Counted from the stretch's first letter, positions 1-4,431 are shown. The stretch: 6,100 nt of DNA from Bacteroidota bacterium (GCA_004322375.1 SCUC01000618.1:1-6100); one strand, 5' to 3'. The notes: a model not told the origin generated them from the sequence alone. Numbers and translations: made by a program.

Positions 1-130
1 ACAAAATATACGGAAAAAAATCCAGTTTCTCGCAGCGAAGTTGAAGACCACGCCTTAGCGTGTGCGTAGATTCGCCTTTGGCGTACTGTTTTCTGTTTCC
101 GGTTTCCAGTTTTGGCTGATGTGTATTTGT
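1..130. other. Non-coding left edge, no gene recognised
   Basis: I see no convincing reading frame here. The stretch holds an A-rich start, a GC-richer block of about 55 bases (31-84) with only a weak 5-bp inverted pair (ACGCC at 50-54 with GGCGT at 80-84), and a short period-7 array at 86-113. Parts of it (5-17, 67-74 and 86-113) recur in inverted order near 4073-4158. It may be the worn remains of a dispersed repeat; what lies upstream is unknown. Confidence 0.5.
86..113 (-). repeat. Period-7 degenerate array, word CTGTTTT/CAGTTTT
   Basis: Four heptads in one phase at 86, 93, 100 and 107: CTGTTTT, CTGTTTC, CGGTTTC, CAGTTTT. The reverse complement has the flavour AAAACTG/GAAACAG, the same word family as the + strand array at 4073-4121. 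It is short, so its repeat nature rests partly on the many clearer arrays in the window. Confidence 0.6.
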
Positions 131-316
131 AACTGATGTTACGCACGAACCTAATCTAACATGTATGAATTTCGTTTTCACGACTCTAACTCATCCCCCT
201 TCCCCCCGCCTCTTGCAAGAGAAGGGGGATTGAGGGTCTATGACCTCGTAGAGGGGTTGAGTTACAGAGGATTTTCTCAAAATTCAAGGTTAAATCAGTG
301 TTGCGTAGCATCAGTT
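131..316. mobile_element. Candidate MITE-like nested inverted-repeat element
   Basis: The ends form an inverted pair: AACTGATGTTACGCAC at 131-146, and at 301-316 a sequence whose complement is AACTGATGCTACGCAA (14 of 16 identical). Further in, 184-198 (CTCTAACTCATCCCC) is complementary to 253-267 with 2 mismatches. At the centre, ATCCCCCTT (193-201) pairs exactly with 222-230 around a perfect 12-bp palindrome, CTCTTGCAAGAG (210-221). Bases 193-198 can pair with either 225-230 or the 253-258 side, so two alternative folds compete. There is no open reading frame and no clear target-site duplication. The size, lack of coding and terminal inverted repeats fit a MITE or large REP-type palindrome; the transposase family, if any, cannot be named from the sequence. 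Confidence 0.55.
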
Positions 317-369
317 AGTAAGTAGCTATTTGTGAGCAGCTAGCGGTGATTGGAGCAGGCTTTGCTTTG

Positions 370-427
370 GTTATGTAACTTTTAGATTGGTTTTTGTATT
401 TTTGAAAATGTTACGTAGCTTTAGGTT
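370..427 (+). repeat. Two further copies of the element-end motif GTTACGTAGCNTYAG
   Basis: GTTATGTAACTTTTAGATT at 370-388 and GTTACGTAGCTTTAGGTT at 410-427 resemble the right end of the 131-316 element (GTTGCGTAGCATCAGTT at 300-316) and the complement of its left end. The shared core is GTTRYGTARCWTYAG, with one extra T in the 370 copy. They may be remnants of other copies of the element or an internal repeat. Each match is short, so confidence is moderate. Confidence 0.4.
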
Positions 428-498
428 GCCTTGCAGAGATGTTGTAAGCTTTGATAGGGTATTGAATACAGATAAATGCGTGGTTCACCTATCATTAA

Positions 499-540
499 AT
501 TACCAATGGTGAATAGCGAATTGTCAATTGTCAATCAAAA
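499..540 (+). repeat. Period-7 degenerate array, word ATTGTCA
   Basis: Six heptads in strict phase from 499: ATTACCA, ATGGTGA, ATAGCGA, ATTGTCA, ATTGTCA, ATCAAAA. Each starts with AT and most end in CA or GA. The array ends 24 bases before the tag start codon. Confidence 0.75.
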
Positions 541-564
541 AAAGGATTAACTTCTAAATTTGTT

Positions 565-1170
565 ATGAACAAAGAGCCAAGAGCAAATAGCAAAGAACTA
601 ACTCGTTGCGGTTGGGCAACAACTGACCCGCTGTATATTCGATACCATGATGAAGAATGGGGCGTGCCGGTTCATGATGATAGGAAGTTATTTGAAATGC
701 TAAACCTTGAAGGCGCGCAGGCGGGATTAAGCTGGATAACTATTCTCAAGAAGCGTGAAAATTACAGGAAAGCATTTGATAATTTTCATGCCGGGAAGAT
801 TATCAAATATGATGCTGAGAAGGTTGAACAGCTATTGCAGAATGAAGGTATTGTCCGCAATCGGTTGAAAATAGAGGCAGTGATACAAAATGCGAAGGCA
901 TTTCTTGCAGTACAAAAAGAGGTTGGCAGTTTTGATGCTTATATTTGGCAATTTGTCGGAGGCAAACAAATAATTAACAAACGAAAGTCATTGAAAGATA
1001 TTCCAGCGCAAACACCGGAGTCAGACGTAATGAGCAAGGATTTGAAGAAACGGGGTTTTAAGTTTGTCGGTTCGACGATATGCTATGCGTTTATGCAGGC
1101 GTGCGGGCTGGTGAATGACCATGTTGTAAATTGTCATTGTTACAAGGCAAAAGTAAAAAGGGAAAAGTAA
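565..1170 (+). CDS. tag: DNA-3-methyladenine glycosylase I (Tag)
   Basis: Cytoplasmic base-excision repair enzyme that releases 3-methyladenine from alkylated DNA, leaving an abasic site. The 201-aa protein aligns by eye with E. coli Tag over almost its whole length. Zinc ligands are conserved: C15 (RCGW), H28 (YHDEEWG), H186 and C190 (VNDHVVNC). The base-pocket residues Y27, E49 and W57 (LEGAQAGLSW) are present, as is the hallmark KKRGFKFVGSTICYAFMQACG. It has 11 extra N-terminal residues and a short Lys-rich tail (194-201) relative to E. coli Tag; both extensions are encoded by period-7 repeat DNA (567-601 and 1149-1169), so they are probably non-functional. ATG 565 is the only usual start between the in-frame TAG at 514-516 and the conserved domain. 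No good ribosome binding site is seen. The gene is intact and probably monocistronic, with 228 bases to the next gene. Confidence 0.96.
   Translation: MNKEPRANSKELTRCGWATTDPLYIRYHDEEWGVPVHDDRKLFEMLNLEGAQAGLSWITILKKRENYRKAFDNFHAGKIIKYDAEKVEQLLQNEGIVRNRLKIEAVIQNAKAFLAVQKEVGSFDAYIWQFVGGKQIINKRKSLKDIPAQTPESDVMSKDLKKRGFKFVGSTICYAFMQACGLVNDHVVNCHCYKAKVKREK
567..601 (+). repeat. Period-7 array, word GAGCAAA, inside the 5' end of tag
   Basis: Five heptads beginning at the G of the tag start codon: GAACAAA, GAGCCAA, GAGCAAA, TAGCAAA, GAACTAA. They encode Tag residues 2-12 and stop just before the conserved RCGW. The same word dominates the array downstream of tag. Confidence 0.75.
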
Positions 1171-1309
1171 AAAAACATGAAGCAAGCAGTGGGCAGTGGG
1201 CAGTGGGCTATGAGCGGTGAGCAGTGAGCAAAGAGTAAAGAGTAAAGAGCAAAGAGCAAAGAGCAAAGAGCAAAGAGCAAAGAGCATAGAGCATAGAGCT
1301 ATGTGTATG
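1149..1309 (+). repeat. Long period-7 degenerate array, GGGCAGT to GAGCAAA to GAGCATA
   Basis: Twenty-three consecutive heptads keep one phase with no insertion or deletion. They begin within the tag 3' end (AAAAGTA, AAAAGGG, AAAAGTA), pass through GGGCAGT (1191, 1198) and GAGCAGT (1219), run as GAGCAAA or GAGTAAA from 1226 to 1281, and end as GAGCATA (1282, 1289) and GAGCTAT. Neighbouring units resemble each other more than distant ones, as expected from repeated local duplication plus point change. The complement contains open frames of LFALCSL type that are artefacts of the repeat. The tag stop codon (1168-1170) lies within it. Confidence 0.93.
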
Positions 1310-1326
1310 TATTATACCTATTGAAC

Positions 1327-1417
1327 AATGACAAAGAACCAAGTACAAAGAACCAAGTACAAAGAACCAAGTACAAAGAACGAAGAACCAAATGACCAAT
1401 GACGAATGACAAATGCC
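1327..1417 (+). repeat. Period-7 array, AAGAACC/AAGTACA then NAATGAC, running into the MBL gene
   Basis: Thirteen heptads in one phase. AAGAACC and AAGTACA alternate from 1334 to 1375, forming a higher-order 14-mer repeated three times. They are followed by AAGAACG and AAGAACC, then AAATGAC, CAATGAC, GAATGAC and AAATGCC. The phase differs from the preceding array, from which it is separated by 17 unstructured bases. The start codon of the next gene (1399-1401) is part of the CAATGAC unit. Confidence 0.92.
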
Positions 1418-2190
1418 TGAGAATTACTTTTGTAAATCACGCGACGGTTCTTATTCAATTGGGTGGCATTAATATTATTACTGACCCGATTTATTCGAGA
1501 ACAATTTCTTATTTTTTGCCAAGATTGAAGTCCCCCGGCATACCGTTTGAGGAATTACCAAAAATTGATGTTGTTCTAATTTCTCATAATCACTATGACC
1601 ATTTGAATCTGAAAACTTTACGAAGGCTGTACAAGAATTTTCAACCGGATATTATTCTGCCGAATGGTGTTGCGAAGTATGGGAAGCGAACCGGCTATCA
1701 ATCAATTTCGGAAATGAAATGGTGGGAAGAAGCGTCATTCGATTCATTAAAAGTTACCTGTGTACCCGCGAAACATTTTAGCGGGAGAAAGCCCTGGGAT
1801 AGAAACAAATCAGTATTTTGTGGGTACATTATTCAAGCCAACGGATTTACTGTTTATTTTGCTGGAGATTCGGGATACTCGGAATTATTTAAAAAAATCG
1901 GGGAGAGATTTGAAATTGATGTTGCGCTGTTGCCGATAGGTGCATACAGACCCAGAGCGTGGTTTAAGAATATCCATATGAATCCGTATGAGGCAGTACA
2001 AGCATATCTTGACGTCAAGGCAAAGCATCTTATTCCAATTCATTGGGGGACGTTTAAGATAAGCGATGAACCGATGAGTGAGCCGCCAATTCTGCTACGA
2101 CAAGCTGCTGAGGAGCATGGAGTGATGGAATTGGTTCATATTCTTGAGAATGGGGAAACTTTTTGTTGGAGCAATGGGATACTGGATTAA
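1399..2190 (+). CDS. MBL-fold metal-dependent hydrolase, NAPE-PLD/UlaG-like (COG2220 type)
   Basis: A 263-aa metallo-beta-lactamase-fold hydrolase, probably cytoplasmic as no signal peptide is seen. The dinuclear metal site is complete: S-H63-N-H65-Y-D67-H68, H126 (PAKHFSGR), D157 (FAGDSGY) and H215 (IPIHWGTF). The pattern NHATVLIQLGG..IITDP near the N-terminus and HMNPYEA at 193-199 match the NAPE-PLD-like branch, whose members hydrolyse phosphodiesters of N-acyl-phosphatidylethanolamines or related compounds; the substrate here is unknown. ATG 1399 follows an in-frame TGA (1393-1395) and lies in period-7 repeat DNA, so residues 1-6 are repeat-derived and the conserved fold starts at about L7. 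The last seven residues from W257 are encoded by a period-8 array. It lacks the longer N-terminal region found in many relatives. No ribosome binding site is visible. It is transcribed in the same direction as tag but far from it. Confidence 0.9.
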   Translation: MTNDKCLRITFVNHATVLIQLGGINIITDPIYSRTISYFLPRLKSPGIPFEELPKIDVVLISHNHYDHLNLKTLRRLYKNFQPDIILPNGVAKYGKRTGYQSISEMKWWEEASFDSLKVTCVPAKHFSGRKPWDRNKSVFCGYIIQANGFTVYFAGDSGYSELFKKIGERFEIDVALLPIGAYRPRAWFKNIHMNPYEAVQAYLDVKAKHLIPIHWGTFKISDEPMSEPPILLRQAAEEHGVMELVHILENGETFCWSNGILD

Positions 2191-2214
2191 TGGAGCATTG
2201 GATTGTTGGAGTTT
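2167..2214 (+). repeat. Period-8 degenerate array, word TGGATTGT, over the MBL stop codon
   Basis: TGG recurs at exactly 2167, 2175, 2183, 2191, 2199 and 2207. The units are TGGAGCAA, TGGGATAC, TGGATTAA, TGGAGCAT, TGGATTGT and TGGAGTTT. The array begins with the codon for W257 of the preceding protein and supplies its TAA stop. The remaining gap to 2300 shows no gene. Confidence 0.82.
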
Positions 2215-2300
2215 TGCGAATGTGCGGAAGACTATCTGCCAGAGGGCAACAAGTTCTCAATTCCAACGTAAGTTTTATATACGTAGTTTATAAGACAAAA

Positions 2301-2321
2301 AACTTGAGACTTGAAACTTGA
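2301..2321 (+). repeat. Period-7 array AACTTGA carrying a TTG start codon
   Basis: Three units, AACTTGA, GACTTGA and AACTTGA, followed by AACG. The TTG of the third unit (2318-2320) is the start codon of the next gene; the TGA spanning 2312-2314 is its upstream in-frame stop. Confidence 0.7.
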
Positions 2322-3139
2322 AACGATTTCTTCCTTTAGTAGCGATAATGATATTCTGTCATGTTGTGTTGGCGCAACCTCCGCAGGGCAACGTGATGGT
2401 GATTGCACATCGTGGGGCTTCTGCGTACGCGCCGGAGAATACTCTTGCTGCTTTCAGGAAGGCGGTTGAGCTGCGAGCAGATGCCATTGAAATAGACGTT
2501 CGTCAGACAAGTGACAGCCAACTTGTTGTTATCCATGATGCTTCGATTAAAAGAACAACAAATGGAACCGGAGATGTTGAGGAGCTAACGCTTCGTCAAT
2601 TGAAAGCATTCGATGCGGGAAGCTGGTTTGATGAACAATTTCGAGAAGAAAAAATACCGACACTTGAGGAGACAATATCCATTCTCGATACTTCGACCAT
2701 TCTTATCATTGAAATAAAGGAAAGCTCTGGAACATATCCCGGGATTGAGAAACGGGTAGTGGATGTAATTAAAAAAAATCGTCTTGAGAAGAGGGTTATT
2801 CTCAAATCGTTTGAAAAGGAGGTCTTACTGTATCTTCGTGAGCTGGCTCCAGAAATTCCGTTGCTGTATGTGTATGTGTTCAAGGTTCCTTTTTTGAATC
2901 TTACCATAGACCATTGGCTCTCGTCTATTAACGTGATGGAGTTTGATGTAGAGTATTTACAGCCCCACAGGGTGTTTCTTACAAAAGGTTTTGTAGAGGA
3001 AGCGCATAAGAATGGTAAAAAAGTAATTGCGTGGGGAGTGGATACTGAGGAGGATATGAAAGAAGCAATTGAAATGGGTGTTGATGGTATTGAGACGGAT
3101 TATCCCGATGTGGTGAGAAGGATGTTGGGGAAAAATTGA
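2318..3139 (+). CDS. Secreted glycerophosphodiester phosphodiesterase (GDPD family)
   Basis: Hydrolyses glycerophosphodiesters to glycerol-3-phosphate and an alcohol, feeding phospholipid turnover or phosphate scavenging. The 273-aa protein has a signal peptide (K2-R3, hydrophobic 4-18, likely cleavage after VLA19), so it should act in the periplasm or outside. The TIM-barrel GDPD signature is complete: AH31-R32-GA, PE40-N41T, E58-I-D60, H73-D74 (VIHD), E132-I-K134, W239-G and the C-terminal GIETDYPD (257-264). Its length fits the short UgpQ-like form plus a leader rather than the longer GlpQ form with an insertion. The start is TTG 2318: an in-frame TGA lies at 2312-2314, and the next Met (codon 11) would remove most of the leader. 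The TTG sits in a period-7 array and lacks a ribosome binding site, which suggests weak or unusual initiation. A different period-7 array begins at the stop codon. Confidence 0.93.
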   Translation: MKRFLPLVAIMIFCHVVLAQPPQGNVMVIAHRGASAYAPENTLAAFRKAVELRADAIEIDVRQTSDSQLVVIHDASIKRTTNGTGDVEELTLRQLKAFDAGSWFDEQFREEKIPTLEETISILDTSTILIIEIKESSGTYPGIEKRVVDVIKKNRLEKRVILKSFEKEVLLYLRELAPEIPLLYVYVFKVPFLNLTIDHWLSSINVMEFDVEYLQPHRVFLTKGFVEEAHKNGKKVIAWGVDTEEDMKEAIEMGVDGIETDYPDVVRRMLGKN

Positions 3140-3193
3140 TACACGATGCTTGATCGAGATATGGGATACGAGATATACGATATGCTATGTGAG
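3138..3193 (+). repeat. Period-7 degenerate array, word GATAYRN
   Basis: Eight heptads in one phase beginning within the TGA stop of the phosphodiesterase gene: GATACAC, GATGCTT, GATCGAG, ATATGGG, ATACGAG, ATATACG, ATATGCT, ATGTGAG. The word is clearest with a two-base shift, as GATATGG, GATACGA, GATATAC and GATATGC. A 6-bp inverted pair (AAGTTA 3194-3199 with TAACTT 3206-3211) follows, but it has no T-tract and I do not call it a terminator. Confidence 0.75.
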
Positions 3194-3257
3194 AAGTTAG
3201 TTGATTAACTTTGTATCGAAATTACGTCACGACGGTAGGCTAGATAATGATTTCACA

Positions 3258-3287
3258 TTTGCAAAAACCAAAATAATGTGTAATTTG
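3258..3287 (+). promoter_or_regulatory. Weak Bacteroidota-type promoter candidate before dinB-like gene
   Basis: TTTG at 3258-3261 and TAATTTG at 3281-3287 are 19 bases apart, resembling the -33 TTTG and -7 TAnnTTTG elements known from Bacteroidota, but the -7 is one base short of the consensus. The -7 overlaps the first unit of a period-7 array, so the match could be chance. Confidence 0.2.
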
Positions 3288-3350
3288 TTATTGGTTATCT
3301 GTTATTCGTATTGATACCTAGAACCTAATATTTACAACCTGTCATTTAAG
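3281..3350 (+). repeat. Period-7 degenerate array, TTATTNG then ACCTRNN/ATTTANN
   Basis: Ten units in one phase: TAATTTG, TTATTGG, TTATCTG, TTATTCG, TATTGAT, ACCTAGA, ACCTAAT, ATTTACA, ACCTGTC, ATTTAAG. The first five form one word family; the last five use ACCT and ATTT words. The array ends about 12 bases before the start codon of the next gene, where a ribosome binding site takes over. Confidence 0.72.
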
Positions 3351-3357
3351 AAAGGGA
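3350..3357 (+). promoter_or_regulatory. Ribosome binding site, GAAAGGGA
   Basis: A purine run GAAAGGGA ends 5 bases before ATG 3363. It is the best Shine-Dalgarno-like site in the window and supports this start. Confidence 0.55.
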
Positions 3358-3362
3358 CAATT

Positions 3363-3917
3363 ATGAAGCATTTATTCACCATGACATTCGCCGTTCTCAT
3401 GTTTATTGGAACGCTCGATGCGCAGGATATGCCTAAAGGCTTTCGAGGCGATTTTTTAGCTCAAATGAAAGATGTAGAAGAAAAGATTATTGGTCTTGCC
3501 GAGGCAATGCCGCAGGAGAAATATACGTGGCGACCGATGGAAGGCGTGCGCTCGGTGAGCGAGGTGTTTATGCACATTGCGGGAGGGAATTATCTTTTTC
3601 CAAAATTTATTGGTGTGAAGGCTCCCGAAGGATTATCCCAAGATATGGAGAAGACCGTTACCGATAAAGCGAAGGTAAAGGAAGTGTTGAAGTTATCGTT
3701 CGAGCACATTCGTAAAGCCGTTATGGAAATGAAAGATAATGACCTTGAAAATCCCGTGAAGATGTTTGGCAAGGAAACAACGTTTCGCGATGCTATTTTC
3801 ACAGCGGCAACTCACATGCACGAGCATCTCGGTCAGGCTATCGCTTATGCGCGTATGAATGCTATTGTCCCACCATGGACTGCCGCAGAGCAGGCTGAAC
3901 AGGCGAAGAAGAAGTAG
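3363..3917 (+). CDS. Secreted DinB-family (DinB/YfiT-fold) putative metalloenzyme
   Basis: A 184-aa protein with a signal peptide (MKHLF, hydrophobic to about 17, likely cleavage after DA20) followed by a four-helix DinB domain. Candidate metal ligands of the His triad are H71 (FMHIAGGNY) and H151/H155 in the helix HMHEHLGQ, with H153 between them. The patterns YTWRP-EGVRSVSEV and AYARMNAIVPPW are typical of DinB_2-type proteins. Members of the fold include thiol-dependent S-transferases and many proteins of unknown role, so I assign only putative metal-dependent activity. The export signal indicates a periplasmic or surface location, which differs from cytoplasmic thiol transferases. The tail AEQAEQAKKK is low-complexity. 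ATG 3363 has a plausible ribosome binding site. No operon partner is evident: gaps of 223 and 514 bases surround it. Confidence 0.88.
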   Translation: MKHLFTMTFAVLMFIGTLDAQDMPKGFRGDFLAQMKDVEEKIIGLAEAMPQEKYTWRPMEGVRSVSEVFMHIAGGNYLFPKFIGVKAPEGLSQDMEKTVTDKAKVKEVLKLSFEHIRKAVMEMKDNDLENPVKMFGKETTFRDAIFTAATHMHEHLGQAIAYARMNAIVPPWTAAEQAEQAKKK

Positions 3918-3925
3918 TTTTTTTT

Positions 3926-4053
3926 GAGTAGTTAAGTGGTTGAGTAGTGAGGTATTCGAGTTAGGGAGTATTGGATTGTTGTAGTGTGGGGATAGCTGAG
4001 GGACAGATGAGCAGAGGGGCGAGGGGGCAGAGGAGCCGGGGAGCGGAAGAGTA
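3926..4053 (+). repeat. Long period-8 degenerate array, GAGTAGTG drifting to GAGCAGAG
   Basis: Sixteen octads keep exact phase from eight bases after the dinB-like stop. They begin as GAGTAGTT, AAGTGGTT and GAGTAGTG, pass through GAGTATTG and GATTGTTG, and end as GATGAGCA, GAGGGGCG, AGGGGGCA, GAGGAGCC. From about 4009, units read more clearly with a 3-base shift as GAGCAGAG, GGGCGAGG, GGGCAGAG. Base composition moves from T-rich to G-rich along the array with the period unbroken. A T8 run (3918-3925) precedes it, but there is no hairpin before that run, so I do not call a terminator. Confidence 0.85.
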
Positions 4054-4072
4054 ATCCAGTGCTGGAAGATGC

Positions 4073-4121
4073 AACAGGAAACAGAAAACTGGAAACTGAA
4101 TACAGGAAACAATAAACGAAT
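4073..4121 (+). repeat. Period-7 degenerate array, word AACTGGA/AACAGGA
   Basis: Seven heptads in one phase: AACAGGA, AACAGAA, AACTGGA, AACTGAA, TACAGGA, AACAATA, AACGAAT. The complement resembles the array at 86-113. It marks the change from period 8 (3926-4053) to period 7 within one gap. Confidence 0.82.
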
Positions 4122-4131
4122 CTATATCACA

Positions 4132-4149
4132 AAAATACTCAAGTATTTT
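4132..4149. promoter_or_regulatory. AT-rich perfect 18-bp palindrome flanking a CA centre
   Basis: AAAATACT (4132-4139) and AGTATTTT (4142-4149) are exact complements separated by CA. It could be an operator for a dimeric regulator or an imperfect cruciform; it lies 283 bases before the next start codon. It is followed by CCGTATATT, and the joined TTTTCCGTATATT recurs inverted at 5-17. No regulator can be named. Confidence 0.4.
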
Positions 4150-4158
4150 CCGTATATT

Positions 4159-4431
4159 AGGGGTATCATGTATCAAAGCAGGTAAGCTCTCTCAATTAAT
4201 TCATCTGAAAATGCTGTGTGGTGCAAACATTCTGTTCAAACCTTCCGGTAATGAAGCGGCTTGCCTATGTGTTCTGTTAAGGAACAGTGTTCACATTCTG
4301 AACGAAATCCCTTATTGATGTTAGTGTAAATTTTTGATTTTCATCAAAAAGAAGGGATAGCCATCTTAATTTTTGAAGTTCAGCATGGCACACGGTTTGA
4401 AATACGTGACTAATATTTTGAAAAAGAGAAA
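4159..4431 (+). other. Non-repetitive leader region before the PHP gene
   Basis: No convincing gene in this 273-base stretch. Apart from the candidate folded segment at 4274-4358 it is unique-looking sequence. An in-frame TAA at 4411-4413 limits the next gene, and only a weak AGAG lies before its ATG. No promoter could be placed with confidence. Confidence 0.45.
4274..4358 (+). promoter_or_regulatory. Candidate structured 5' leader of the PHP-domain gene
   Basis: Three neighbouring perfect inverted pairs fit one RNA: CTGTT/AACAG with loop AAGG (4274-4287), GTTCA/TGAAC with loop CATTC (4289-4303), and an outer stem ATCCCTT/AAGGGAT (4307-4313 with 4352-4358) enclosing TTTTTGAT/ATCAAAAA with loop TTTC (4331-4350). 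The outer stem ends 73 bases before ATG 4432. No known riboswitch class is recognised. Unlike the rest of the gap, the stretch shows no period-7 or period-8 repeat. It may also be chance folding in AT-rich DNA. Confidence 0.35.

Larger units (their letters stand above)
317..564. other. Intergenic gap before tag, no gene
   Basis: No reading frame of note. The gap carries the two end-motif copies (370-427), a weak period-7 feel around 318-350 and a clear period-7 array at 499-540. AAAGGA at 541-546 lies about 18 bases before the tag ATG, too far to be a normal ribosome binding site. I could not identify a promoter with confidence. Confidence 0.5.

Noticed and set aside
1021..1399. Minus-strand open frames coding for LFALCSL-type repeat peptides
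   Set aside because: They are translations of the GAGCAAA and AAGAACC heptad arrays. A 7-nt repeat stays open in every frame when its word has no stop, and there is no other coding evidence.
1149..1417. CRISPR array
   Set aside because: The repeats are 7-mers in direct tandem with no spacers of 25-40 bases and no cas genes nearby.
2054..2907. Minus-strand frames opposite the MBL and phosphodiesterase genes
   Set aside because: They overlap strongly supported + strand genes with conserved catalytic motifs and resemble no family.
3194..3211. Terminator after the phosphodiesterase gene
   Set aside because: The stem is only 6 bp, AT-rich and lacks a T-tract.
565..3917. A functional operon of four genes
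   Set aside because: Gaps of 127-228 bases filled with repeats and the lack of a shared pathway argue against co-transcription.
3900..3930. Rho-independent terminator at the T8 run after the dinB-like gene
   Set aside because: No stable GC-rich hairpin precedes the T-run; the sequence before it is the purine-rich AAG codons.
3590..4176. Minus-strand frames across the dinB-like gene and the octad array
   Set aside because: They are shadows of a supported gene and of repeat DNA, and their products are low-complexity Pro/Ser/Leu peptides typical of translated arrays.
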